44,088 nt of DNA from Fidelibacterota bacterium (lineage in GTDB: Bacteria > Fidelibacterota > Fidelibacteria > Fidelibacterales > Fidelibacteraceae). Below the pieces are notes generated by a model. It worked only from the letters and a program-made list of their open reading frames with translations. It made no database searches and had not been told where the DNA came from. The DNA lies in NCBI GenBank assembly GCA_028718545.1, contig JAQULT010000010.1:1-44088 (forward strand), written 5' to 3'. Below are positions 24,939-33,824 of the stretch, one piece after another (the first letter of the stretch is position 1; every line of letters starts with the position of its first letter). The translations under genes were made by a program, and so were the position numbers.

Positions 24939-27317
24939 ATGAGAAAAAACCTGCATTTATTGTTCATCCTTTTTCTTGCAGTAGCTTGCAGTCCGGATCC
25001 CGCCTCCCTGACGGATATTATTCCGGTACAATCCCTTTTTTCGGGAGATTCGCTGAATTTGTATATCCCCGATCTGTTTTACGCCGAAGATTACAGCTCA
25101 TTGGAATTCGGAAAACACCCGCATCTTGAGATAAGGAAAAGTCCGGATCCCGCCGTTTACGTTTTAAAGGCGGATACGGATTTTTCCGGTTTCGGCTGTC
25201 TGCCTTTCCGTTTTGAAGGCCGCTCTTACGAACTGCCGCTGCGGGTAACGCAGCGCCGCAATGTAAGCTTTCGCTATGCGGGAAGCCCCAAGGCCGAAAC
25301 GGTTACGGTCTTTGGGAATTTCAATTTTTGGGATCGCAAGAAATATCCGATGGAAAAGCAAGCGGACGGGGAATTTGTCCTGACGCTTCCCTTTGAACCG
25401 GGGCAATATGAGTACCTTTTTGGGGTCGACGGACGGGAGATCCTGGATCCTGCAAATCCGGTCTCGGTCCCGAACGGGCTGGGCGGCTTCAATTCTTCGC
25501 TAAAGGTCCTTCCGCTCTTTGAGGGAAAGCGTCCTTTCATTACTCCCCTGGACCAGCAAAATACCGCTTTTCTTCGGCTGCGCTATCATATTCTGCCGCA
25601 TGATTACCGGCAGGGTTTTTCCATCCGGGATCTCCATGTGCTGCTCGATAACCACCGTTTGCCTCAGCGCTTTATCCGCTTGCGGAAAGAGATCATTACG
25701 CTCCGTATTCCACGAAAACATGCGGAAAAAGCCCGGCGCCTGCGCTTGATGTGGAGCAAGGGGAATTGCAATTCCAATATCGCGGAACTGATCCTGGAAG
25801 GGGGGCTTCCGGCGGGAAATCAGGGTATGTTCAAATGGCAGGATGGCATTCTCTATTCCCTGATGCCGGATCGTTTTTATGACGGCGATCCTTCGAACAA
25901 TAAAGCCCTTATCCATGGCGAACTTGCAGAACGCGCCAATTTCCGGGGCGGCGATCTTTATGGGATCATTCAGAAGCTTGATGAAGGGTACTTCAATGAC
26001 CTTGGTGTCAATACCCTGTGGATACTGCCTTTTATCCGGAACACGGACAAACCATTCCGGGAAACACCACCGCCGCACCGGATGTTCAGTGCTTATCACG
26101 GATACTGGCCCGTTGCCCCACGCGAGGTAGACCCGCATTTCGGAACCCTGGAAGATGCACGTACACTTGTTGATGTGGCGCACAAACGGGATATCCGTAT
26201 TCTGATGGATTTTGTTTCCAACCATGTGCATGAGGAACATCCCTATTACCGCCGCTATCCCGGGTGGTTCGGGCAATATACATTGCCGGACGGCCGCAAG
26301 AATCTCCGTCTCTTTGACGAATACCGTCTGACAACATGGTTCGAATCCTACTTGCCGAGTTTTGACTATCCCGCTGCTCCGGAAGCCGTAGATACCGTGG
26401 TCAGCGATGCTATCTGGTGGCTGAAAGAGCTGAATCTGGACGGTTTCCGGCATGATGCGGTCAAGCATGTGCCTCCTCTTTTCTGGCGGCAGCTGACCCG
26501 GGAGATCCGGGAGAATTTTCCCGATAAAGATATTTACCAGATCGGGGAGACCTTCGGCGATCATGCTCTGATCCACGCATACGTCAATCACGGTCAGCTT
26601 TCGGCGCAGTTCAATTTCAACCTCTATTGGCCGGCCCGTTATGCCTTTGCGGTAGACGGTTCGGGTTTTGAGGCGCTGGCTGCCGAAATGGAGCGAGTCA
26701 TTGATATTTACGGCCAGTTGCATCTGATGGCCAATCTGATGGACAGCCACGACCAGCCCCGCTATCCCGCATATCTGGAAAAAGATCTTGACTGGAGCGA
26801 AAATTCTCAGGAAGTCGGCTGGCAGCGGGATATCCGCGTGGATGATCCGCAGACCTACGATAAGATTGCGATGTATATGACCTATCTGATGAGCATACCG
26901 GGACCGCCGGTCCTGTATTACGGGAACGAGATCGGGATGAGCGGTGCCGGCGATCCGGACAACCGGCGCATGATGCCCTGGAAGATCACTCCCGAACAGC
27001 AGGAACTGCGGAAGTACATTGCTACGCTCACCGCTTTACGCAGCGCACACAGCGCTCTGCGCTACGGAGATTATCTGACCCTGCGTGCCGATACGGATGT
27101 ATATGCCTATTTACGCAGCGATTTTAACGAGCGTATAGTGACCGTGATCTACCGGAACGGGCGTCCCGGCCGCATTTCGGTTCCGCTGCCGGAAGCCCTT
27201 ACGATACCCGGACTCCGTTGTCTGAATACGGAAACCGCTTTTCAAATGGAAGAGCAGCGGCTGATCCTGGATGCAAAACCATACAGCGGCTATATTTTTA
27301 AGATTGAAGATCGCTGA
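24939..27317 (+). CDS. Lipoprotein GH13 alpha-glucan hydrolase (cyclomaltodextrinase/neopullulanase-like)
   Basis: 792 residues with a lipobox ending at C17 (FLAVAC), so it is lipid-anchored outside the cytoplasm. An N-terminal beta region is followed by a CBM48/AMPK-like glycogen-binding module (about 108-195, with VFGNFNFWDRKKYPM and GQYEYLFGVDG). Then comes a GH13 barrel: FVSNHVHEEHP, nucleophile D506 (GFRHDAVKH), acid/base E537 (IGETFG) and D605 (DSHDQPR), with a C-terminal beta domain. The likely action is hydrolysis of maltodextrins or cyclodextrins to maltose and glucose. It is a monocistronic unit convergent with cysM. Exact specificity cannot be told from the sequence alone. Confidence 0.9.
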   Translation: MRKNLHLLFILFLAVACSPDPASLTDIIPVQSLFSGDSLNLYIPDLFYAEDYSSLEFGKHPHLEIRKSPDPAVYVLKADTDFSGFGCLPFRFEGRSYELPLRVTQRRNVSFRYAGSPKAETVTVFGNFNFWDRKKYPMEKQADGEFVLTLPFEPGQYEYLFGVDGREILDPANPVSVPNGLGGFNSSLKVLPLFEGKRPFITPLDQQNTAFLRLRYHILPHDYRQGFSIRDLHVLLDNHRLPQRFIRLRKEIITLRIPRKHAEKARRLRLMWSKGNCNSNIAELILEGGLPAGNQGMFKWQDGILYSLMPDRFYDGDPSNNKALIHGELAERANFRGGDLYGIIQKLDEGYFNDLGVNTLWILPFIRNTDKPFRETPPPHRMFSAYHGYWPVAPREVDPHFGTLEDARTLVDVAHKRDIRILMDFVSNHVHEEHPYYRRYPGWFGQYTLPDGRKNLRLFDEYRLTTWFESYLPSFDYPAAPEAVDTVVSDAIWWLKELNLDGFRHDAVKHVPPLFWRQLTREIRENFPDKDIYQIGETFGDHALIHAYVNHGQLSAQFNFNLYWPARYAFAVDGSGFEALAAEMERVIDIYGQLHLMANLMDSHDQPRYPAYLEKDLDWSENSQEVGWQRDIRVDDPQTYDKIAMYMTYLMSIPGPPVLYYGNEIGMSGAGDPDNRRMMPWKITPEQQELRKYIATLTALRSAHSALRYGDYLTLRADTDVYAYLRSDFNERIVTVIYRNGRPGRISVPLPEALTIPGLRCLNTETAFQMEEQRLILDAKPYSGYIFKIEDR

Positions 27318-27337
27318 ATAATTAAAATTCCGCTATG

Positions 27338-27376
27338 AAAAAAAGGGGAAAGGACAGCGCCTTTCCCTTTTTATTT
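27338..27376. terminator. Bidirectional terminator between the GH13 gene and cysM
   Basis: A seven-A run, GGGAAAGG (27346-27353), 6-nt loop, CCTTTCCC (27360-27367) and a T-rich tract. It terminates both converging genes. Confidence 0.85.
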
Positions 27377-27396
27377 TTCTTAAAGAACAGGGACTT

Positions 27397-28302
27397 TTAT
27401 CCGTTGACCGGATCGAATAATTTGGTACTCAGGTATTTTTCGCCGCGGTCGGGAAAAACGATGACCATGCAGCCGCGGTCCAGATCTTTAGCCACTTCCA
27501 GCGCAGCCAGCATAGCGGCGCCGCTGCTCATTCCCACAAAGATGCCCTCTTCCCGGACGATGCGCCGGGTCATTTCAAAGGCGGCCTCGGTCTCGACCAT
27601 GATTTGCCGGTCGATCAGCCGGGGATCGTAGATCTGCGGGACGATCGCCTCTTCCATGTTTTTCAGTCCCTGGATATAATGCCCCTTTACCGGATGGGCG
27701 CAAATGATCTGAATGGAACGTTTGTTTTCCCGCAGCGCCTTGCCGACGCCCATAATGGTCCCGGACGTTCCGATACTGGAAACAAAGTGCGTCAGCTGTC
27801 CGCCCGTCTGCTGCCAGATCTCCTCGGCGGTGACCTTGTAATGCGCGATCTTGTTGTATTCGTTGGAAAACTGATCAAGGTTGAAATACCTGTCGGGTTC
27901 TTTTTCCACCATTTCCCGCACTTTGCGGATGGCGCCGTCCGTGCCCGCTGTCGCCGGAGTCAGGATCACCTCCGCGCCGAAAGCCCGGATCATCTTACGG
28001 CGCTCGGGGGACACTGTCTCGCTCATTACGATAGTCACCTTATAGCCTTTTACCGCACCGATCATGGCCAGGCCGATGCCGGTATTTCCGGAGGTCGCTT
28101 CCAGAATGATCTGCCCTTCCTTCAGGCAACCGTCCGCTTCGGCCTGCTGGATCATACGCAGTGCGATGCGGTCTTTAATGCTCCCGCTGGGATTGAATCC
28201 CTCCAGCTTTGCGTACATATTCACATTCTTATTGGGATTCAGCCGGTTGATCCGGACCAGCGGCGTATGCCCGATCGTCTGTAAAATACTGTGATAGATC
28301 AT
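27397..28302 (-). CDS. cysM: Cysteine synthase, CysM type
   Basis: 301 residues; E. coli CysM has 303. A PLP enzyme making cysteine from O-acetylserine and sulfide (or thiosulfate for CysM). The PLP lysine is K43 in NPSGSIKDR and the substrate loop is TSGNTG (70-75). The segment AHYKVTAEEIWQQTGGQLTH, with VSSIGTSGTI and DRGEKYLST, is closer to CysM than to CysK as I recall them. GGAG lies six bases before the ATG at 28302. It is divergent from the FakB-like gene, and no serine acetyltransferase is nearby. CysK-like activity cannot be excluded. Confidence 0.9.
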   Translation of the reverse strand: MIYHSILQTIGHTPLVRINRLNPNKNVNMYAKLEGFNPSGSIKDRIALRMIQQAEADGCLKEGQIILEATSGNTGIGLAMIGAVKGYKVTIVMSETVSPERRKMIRAFGAEVILTPATAGTDGAIRKVREMVEKEPDRYFNLDQFSNEYNKIAHYKVTAEEIWQQTGGQLTHFVSSIGTSGTIMGVGKALRENKRSIQIICAHPVKGHYIQGLKNMEEAIVPQIYDPRLIDRQIMVETEAAFEMTRRIVREEGIFVGMSSGAAMLAALEVAKDLDRGCMVIVFPDRGEKYLSTKLFDPVNG

Positions 28303-28488
28303 ATTCTTCTCCGTAAATCAACATTGAATATAAAACAAATTCTGCCAACAAAACAGGAGAAGCATCGGAAAAGTCAAGGATTTTTTCTTTTCCGCCGCAA
28401 GAAGAGAGGAGAAAATTGCGGAGCGATAAAAATATAGCAAAAGAAAGATATTTTGATTATACTTCAAAATCAAACAGGAGGTAAGCCC

Positions 28489-29373
28489 ATGAAGATCATC
28501 AGCGATATGACCTGTCAGCTTGAACCGGACCGTATTAAGGAACTCGGTCTGGGCGTCATTGACATGCCCGTTCTAATGAACGGAAAAGAATATCCTCAGC
28601 ACTGGGATATGCCGAACTGGCGTGAAGAGAAAGAAAAATTCATTGCTTTAATGCGGGATAAAAACAACAAGATGACAACTGTGGGCGTCTCGGAAAAACA
28701 GTTCATCGATGCTTTTGAACAATACCGGGATGAAGAGATCCTACTGATTACGCAGGCCTTACACAACACCCATGCCACCCGCGATGCGCTGCACAAGGTC
28801 CTGGACGAACACCCGGAATACGATGTCAAGGTCTTTGATACGAAAAGTCTGGTCAGCGGCGTGGGAGTCCAGATACTGGCCATGCTGCGGGAGTGTAACT
28901 GGAAAACGGAGGACCGTGAGACCTGTTTTAATATCCTGATGAGAAACCGCGAGAACACCCGTGTTTTGGGTGTCCTTTATGATATGTTCTACCTGCATCG
29001 CGGCGGACGCGTGGGTCTGGCCAAGGCCGTCATGGCCACGGCGATGGGCATTATCCCGCTTTTATCTTCGGAGCCGGCCTCGGGAGAGATCAAGGCGATC
29101 GGCAAAGCCCGGAACTTTAAACAGGCCTGTGCCCGCTTTCAGGCTATTATTACCGCACAGATGGAAGAGAAGAACAGTAAAACCCTGACCGTGGCTATGT
29201 CCTACGTGCTGGATCATGATAAAGAGTGCCTTTATATGAAACAGAAACTGGAAGAGGCCGCCGAAGAGCTGGGCTGGGATCTTTATGTCGAGATCAATTA
29301 TTCGAATTTTGCCCATATGCCCCATTTAGGCCCGGATTACTTCGAGATGGGATATGTCATTGGAACAAAATAA
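28489..29373 (+). CDS. DegV-family fatty-acid-binding protein (FakB-like), divergent
   Basis: 294 residues. The DegV fold is recognisable from MKIISDMTCQLEP, VKVFDTKSLVSG, LYDMFYLHRGGRVGLAKAV, GKARNFKQA and a C-terminal HLGPDYFEMGYVIG. DegV proteins that partner FakA carry a fatty acid whose carboxylate is phosphorylated. Here the usual TSQPS segment reads TTVGVSEKQF and the usual LSSGxSGxYQS segment reads ALHNTHATRDAL, so the ligand pocket has changed. The ATG at 28489 follows AGGAGG and is preferred to an upstream TTG. The stop overlaps the FakA-like gene by 20 bp. Fatty-acid binding is inferred from family and context. Confidence 0.82.
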   Translation: MKIISDMTCQLEPDRIKELGLGVIDMPVLMNGKEYPQHWDMPNWREEKEKFIALMRDKNNKMTTVGVSEKQFIDAFEQYRDEEILLITQALHNTHATRDALHKVLDEHPEYDVKVFDTKSLVSGVGVQILAMLRECNWKTEDRETCFNILMRNRENTRVLGVLYDMFYLHRGGRVGLAKAVMATAMGIIPLLSSEPASGEIKAIGKARNFKQACARFQAIITAQMEEKNSKTLTVAMSYVLDHDKECLYMKQKLEEAAEELGWDLYVEINYSNFAHMPHLGPDYFEMGYVIGTK

Positions 29374-30976
29374 ACAAACGAATCGCCCTATGAATGCAGA
29401 TACCTTTGTAGCATGCCTGGAAGGCGGGCTGGATTATTTTAAGGCAAATTATCATACCATCGACAATCTGAACGTTTTTCCGGTGCCGGACGGCGATACG
29501 GGTGTCAACATGCTGCTGACACTGGAGCCCGCCGTTGAAGCGATCCGGAACCTGGATAAGCATGATTACCAAAATGTTCTGTCCATCCTTCAGGAAGTCA
29601 CCACCATGAACAGCCGCGGAAATTCAGGATTCATACTTTCGCGCTTTTTCAGCGGCTTTGCCGAGATTGTCAGTCAGTACGGCTCCCTTGACCCCGAGAT
29701 CTTTACGCGGGCTTTTTCCCAGGGGCATTACGTATCCAAGACCGCCATTTCCACACCCATGAACGGAACCATGCTTTCCGTATTTGAGGCGGTGGTCAAA
29801 GCCCTGAGCCAAACTCCCGCTTCTGCCATACCGGAACACCTGGATCTGGCCGCACGCGCCGGCAGGGAAGAGGTATTCCGTACCCCCGAGAAACTCCCGG
29901 TCCTGAAAAAAGCCGGTGTGGTGGACTCCGGAGCCCTTGGATTCGTCTTTATTCTTGAGGGTATGAAACGCCGTCTCTACGGAGAAGAGATACGGATCGA
30001 ACGGGAATCCGATTTTCGTTTTGAACCGGATCCCGATTCCAGTATCGAAGAGTTGATGACAATCAGCAACCGCTATTGCACGGAACTGACGATCCGCAGA
30101 TCCGCGGAGGTGCCTCCGAACGGACTGGAAGATTTCCTGAACGAGAAAGGCGACAGCGTGGCACTGCTGGTCAACGAAGACATCATTAAACTGCATGTCC
30201 ACACCAACGAACCCGAAAATGTCATCAGTGAACTCAAACTTTACGGCGAGATCATCAGTGAAAAGATCGAGGATATGAAGAAGCAGATCGAAGAGGAATT
30301 TGCCCGCTTCCGTCACGAAAACGAGGTTGGTGTCCTGGCCATTGTTCCCGGAGAAGGTTTCCGTTCCATTCTGCACGAGTTCGAGCCCGATCTCGATGTA
30401 CTGGTCTATGGTAAAAATCTTCCCAAAACCGCCGACATCCTCAATCATGTCAGCCAGATGCCTTATGAAGATGTCATCGTTCTGGCAAACGATAAAAACA
30501 TTATCCCCGCCATTCAGCTGGTAAAAAACCAGAGCGAGAAACATATCGAGATCTTTCCCAGCAGGAACATTGTTCAGGGTGTTGCCGCCATTATGGGCTT
30601 TGTCAAGAATCTCAGCTGGGAAGAGAATCTTGCACAAATGACGGAAGCCATGGAACTGGTGGACAATGTCAGTGTGTACCGGAGTGTTAAGGACTCAAAG
30701 TTTGCCGATATCCACATACCCCACAATCACTATTTTGCCGTCATGCAGGGAAAGATCCTTGCCGTATCGGACGATTTTGAAGAGACCGTGCTTCGGGCCC
30801 TGCGTACCGCCCGTCCGGACGAACGTTCGGCGATCAGTCTCTATTATAATAATGATACGGATGAAAAAGCCCTGGAACAGATCCGGGAAACCCTGGAAGA
30901 AGAGCTGGAAGACGTCGAGATACTGGTCCGCTACGGCGGTCAGCATACCGCCCTCTTGCTGATCGGACTGGAATAG
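29354..30976 (+). CDS. fakA: Fatty acid kinase, FakA-like (DAK2 plus C-terminal Fak domain)
   Basis: 540 residues. The N-terminal dihydroxyacetone-kinase-like ATP domain has NVFPVPDGDTGVNM (D46 and D48 bind the metal-ATP) and NSRGNSGFILSRF (from 86), both canonical. A middle domain and a DegV-like C-terminal domain follow, as in Gram-positive FakA of about 550 residues. It phosphorylates fatty acid held by a FakB protein, giving acyl-phosphate. It overlaps the FakB-like gene by 20 bp and is followed after 34 bp by a PlsY-like gene, the expected user of acyl-phosphate. A second possible start at 29390 has a weaker ribosome site; 29354 is kept for its GAGATGGG and the coupled overlap. Confidence 0.88.
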   Translation: MSLEQNKQTNRPMNADTFVACLEGGLDYFKANYHTIDNLNVFPVPDGDTGVNMLLTLEPAVEAIRNLDKHDYQNVLSILQEVTTMNSRGNSGFILSRFFSGFAEIVSQYGSLDPEIFTRAFSQGHYVSKTAISTPMNGTMLSVFEAVVKALSQTPASAIPEHLDLAARAGREEVFRTPEKLPVLKKAGVVDSGALGFVFILEGMKRRLYGEEIRIERESDFRFEPDPDSSIEELMTISNRYCTELTIRRSAEVPPNGLEDFLNEKGDSVALLVNEDIIKLHVHTNEPENVISELKLYGEIISEKIEDMKKQIEEEFARFRHENEVGVLAIVPGEGFRSILHEFEPDLDVLVYGKNLPKTADILNHVSQMPYEDVIVLANDKNIIPAIQLVKNQSEKHIEIFPSRNIVQGVAAIMGFVKNLSWEENLAQMTEAMELVDNVSVYRSVKDSKFADIHIPHNHYFAVMQGKILAVSDDFEETVLRALRTARPDERSAISLYYNNDTDEKALEQIRETLEEELEDVEILVRYGGQHTALLLIGLE

Positions 30977-31010
30977 AACAAGACGAAAAGGAATGCCTGA
31001 AGGAGGAACC

Positions 31011-31787
31011 ATGTTTTACCTCATCCTCGTTGGCGGAATGCTTTGTGCCTATCTTTCGGGAAGCGTGAGTTATGCGCGGATCTTTGCCCGTCTTGGAAAA
31101 GGCGTGGATATCACCCATTTGGGAAACGGCAATCCCGGAACCTCTAATGTTATGCGTAATGTCGGGAAGTTTTGGGGGACACTTACCTTGCTGGGGGATG
31201 CCCTGAAGGGCTCCCTGGTCATGATGCTCTTTAAGGCGTTGTTCTTTTCGCCCAAAGCCCTGTATCCCGTCGAAGGTCCTTTTGCCGGAGCAGGATTTGC
31301 CGCTATCGTGCTGATCGGCATTGCGGCCATTTACGGACACGGCTATCCCGTTTTCTACCGCTTCCGCGGCGGCGGCTCCATCGGCGTATTGTTCGGCTGC
31401 TGGCTTTTTCTGATCTATCCGCAGTTCCTGATCCATATTGTGATCGCCTATATGATCGTCAAACTTTTTCTGCGGAAACAAAAGTATCCCATGGGACGGA
31501 TGACCCCGTTGGTCTTTCTGATCCTGACGCCCCTGCTAACGCTGCTGGAGAGCCTGCTGATCCGGGACTGGCATCCGCTGTATCCGCAGAGCCTGCTTTT
31601 TGACCATATCGGCTGGGGAAATCATTTTCTTCAGTTTGACGGCAACGGCTGGCTGCTGATCGCAGGATTATTCCTTTTTTCTCTCTCCGTGATCCCGACC
31701 AATCTTTCTCTGCTTAAGAACGTGATCCTTCCGGGAAAAGGGAAGATCGGGGAACCCGATACGGAAACAAAACAAGAGGGTGTCTGA
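31011..31787 (+). CDS. PlsY-like acyl-phosphate acyltransferase, divergent
   Basis: 258 residues with about seven membrane helices; typical PlsY has about 200. Motif 1 is well kept (LSGSVSYARIF, then LGNGNPGTSNVMRNVG, 37-52), and motif 2 is recognisable (GDALKGSL, 62-69). Motif 3 begins normally with GHGYPVFYRF (109-118), but the usual GGKGVAT reads GGGSIGV, losing the conserved lysine at 122. The usual C-terminal RHRENI-type motif is not found. Known PlsY moves acyl from acyl-phosphate to glycerol-3-phosphate to start phospholipid synthesis; with these changes the acceptor or activity may differ. GGAGG precedes the ATG at 31011; an upstream in-frame ATG at 30993 has no such site. Confidence 0.82.
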   Translation: MFYLILVGGMLCAYLSGSVSYARIFARLGKGVDITHLGNGNPGTSNVMRNVGKFWGTLTLLGDALKGSLVMMLFKALFFSPKALYPVEGPFAGAGFAAIVLIGIAAIYGHGYPVFYRFRGGGSIGVLFGCWLFLIYPQFLIHIVIAYMIVKLFLRKQKYPMGRMTPLVFLILTPLLTLLESLLIRDWHPLYPQSLLFDHIGWGNHFLQFDGNGWLLIAGLFLFSLSVIPTNLSLLKNVILPGKGKIGEPDTETKQEGV

Positions 31788-31854
31788 AACTATCCCCTTC
31801 CGTGGAAAAACATCGAATTATAGGCAATCCTGAATTTATATAAAAATAAATGCG

Positions 31855-31883
31855 TTGTTTTTATGACGGGAATGCGGTAGATT
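31855..31883 (+). promoter_or_regulatory. Sigma-70-type promoter of the symporter gene
   Basis: TTGTTT (31855-31860), 17 bp, TAGATT (31878-31883), in the 133-bp gap after the PlsY-like gene. CAAGGAG is the ribosome site before the ATG at 31921. Confidence 0.5.
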
Positions 31884-31920
31884 TTCCCGTAAACAGTTGA
31901 AGTAGAACAAGGAGTCCTTT

Positions 31921-33774
31921 ATGCACGCGCTTGATTATGTTATTGTTATCGTATATCTGATTGCGATGGTAGTAGTCGGGTTATGGATGCAGCGAAAAGC
32001 CAAAAAGGGGATCGAATCGTATTTTCTGGGGGACCGTAATCTGCCCTGGTGGGCGCTGGGTGCGTCGGGAATGTCTTCCAATCTGGATATCAGTGGCACT
32101 ATGATCATTGTAGCCCTGGTCTATGCGATCGGTGCAAAGGGATTCTATATCGAGATCCGCGGGGGTGTTACCCTGATAATGGCCTTTCTGATGATCTATA
32201 TGGGAAAATGGAACCGCCGTTCCAAGGTCATGACCGTTGCCGAATGGATGACCCTGCGTTTCGGGAAAGGTCCGCAGGGGGATATGGCCCGGCTGATCCA
32301 GGCAATTACCTCCATTATTTTTACCATTGCGATGATCACCTATTTTGCAATCGGCGGCGGAAAATTCCTGGACAGTTTTCTCGGCATTCCCAAATCCTGG
32401 ACGCTCCAGATAGGTTCCATTGTAATCGGTACGGAATTCTGGGCGGCCTTTATTCTCATTGCGATTGCTATGATCTATACGGTCGCGTCAGGGCTTTACG
32501 GCGTGATCTGGACCGACGTCTTTCAGGGGATCCTGATATTTATGGCCATTGCCTACGTGGTCATCCGCGCCCTGGGTTTACAGCTTCCGGAAGCCTTTGC
32601 CGTCGGAATGCCGCTGAAAGACGGAGGATTTATGCAGGTTCAGACAAGTTTCCGCGAATGGGTCAGTCTGGCACCGCAATGGCGGCTGAATATCCCGGCG
32701 GAATCCGATTATTCGATGTACAATGTATTCGGAGTGCTGGTGATGTTCTATCTTTTCAAAGTGATTCTTGAAGGCAGCGGCGGTACCGGCAATTATATGA
32801 TCCAGCGCTATTATGCAGCCAGGAATGACCGCGAGGCAGGATTATTATCCCTGTTCTGGACCGGATTGCTGTCTTTCCGCTGGCCCTTTATTGCGGCTCT
32901 GGCTGTCTGGGGCATATCTTTGGGGAGCGGGATCACCGACCCCGAAATGGTACTGCCGGCGGTGGTTACGGTACTGCCGGTCGGAATCAAGGGATTCCTT
33001 ATCGCCGGCCTGATGGCCGCCGCCATGTCGACCTTCGATTCCACGGTCAATGCCGGTGCGGCCTACTGGGTCAAGGATATTTATCAACAGTATATCAATC
33101 CGCATGCAACGGATAAACAGCTGATGAAGCACAGTTACGGTGCATCGATTCTAATCGTGGTTCTGGGGCTGGCGCTAACGGTCTTTATTAAGAATATCAA
33201 TGAGATCTGGTCCTGGATCACCATGGGACTGGGAGCGGGATTGCTGATACCGCAGCTGGTGCGCTGGTACTGGCACCGCCTGAACGGTTACGGCTATGCC
33301 ATCGGTGTCGGCGCCGGTATGCTGACGGCCATTCTCTGGAAGGTCTTTATGAAGACCGGTCTTCTGCCCGATTCCCTGGCTCCGGAATACTACGCCTTTA
33401 TCGCCGCTTCCCTGATGTCCCTGCTCGGCATCATTATCGGGACTTTGGCAACCCGTCCCATTGACGAAAAGATCACTGCAAATTTCTATAATGTAACCCG
33501 GCCTTTCGGCGCCTGGAAAAAATACCGCGAAATGCTTCCCGAGCATGTACGTCTCGGGATCAAAAAGGAGAACAAGCGAGATATTATTTCCGTGATCCTT
33601 GCCGTTCCCTGGCAATTGTCCCTCTTCATGTTCATGATGAACCTGGTCTTCAAAGCCTGGGGACAGGCGCTGGTTCTGGGGCTGGTATTTCTTGGTTTAA
33701 GCGTGGGATTGTATTTCACCTGGTTCCGCCATTTATCGACAGAAGTGATCGTCGACAGCGAGCCCAAAGCCTGA
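31921..33774 (+). CDS. Sodium:solute symporter (SSS family)
   Basis: 617 residues with about 13-14 membrane helices. YFLGDRNLPWWALGASGMSSNLDISGTM near the N-terminus and the SGLYGVIWTDVFQGILIF segment are hallmarks of the LeuT-fold SSS family. AAMSTFDSTVNAGAAYW in the helix-8 region contains the Ser/Thr residues that usually contribute to the Na2 site. A soluble linker after residue 500 and one or two extra helices extend the C-terminus. It imports an organic solute with sodium across the inner membrane. Sequence alone does not show the substrate. The convergent neighbour is an extracytoplasmic pullulanase-like enzyme, so a sugar is plausible but unproven. No clear terminator is seen in the 50-bp gap to that gene. 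Confidence 0.92.
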   Translation: MHALDYVIVIVYLIAMVVVGLWMQRKAKKGIESYFLGDRNLPWWALGASGMSSNLDISGTMIIVALVYAIGAKGFYIEIRGGVTLIMAFLMIYMGKWNRRSKVMTVAEWMTLRFGKGPQGDMARLIQAITSIIFTIAMITYFAIGGGKFLDSFLGIPKSWTLQIGSIVIGTEFWAAFILIAIAMIYTVASGLYGVIWTDVFQGILIFMAIAYVVIRALGLQLPEAFAVGMPLKDGGFMQVQTSFREWVSLAPQWRLNIPAESDYSMYNVFGVLVMFYLFKVILEGSGGTGNYMIQRYYAARNDREAGLLSLFWTGLLSFRWPFIAALAVWGISLGSGITDPEMVLPAVVTVLPVGIKGFLIAGLMAAAMSTFDSTVNAGAAYWVKDIYQQYINPHATDKQLMKHSYGASILIVVLGLALTVFIKNINEIWSWITMGLGAGLLIPQLVRWYWHRLNGYGYAIGVGAGMLTAILWKVFMKTGLLPDSLAPEYYAFIAASLMSLLGIIIGTLATRPIDEKITANFYNVTRPFGAWKKYREMLPEHVRLGIKKENKRDIISVILAVPWQLSLFMFMMNLVFKAWGQALVLGLVFLGLSVGLYFTWFRHLSTEVIVDSEPKA

Positions 33775-33824
33775 AACGATAGCAGGCCCCGCTAAATAAA
33801 AGATATTTTCGGTTTTTATGGGAT

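Noticed and set aside
25500..26750. 416-codon open frame on the minus strand
   Set aside because: Antisense shadow of the GH13 lipoprotein; no domain and no ribosome site.
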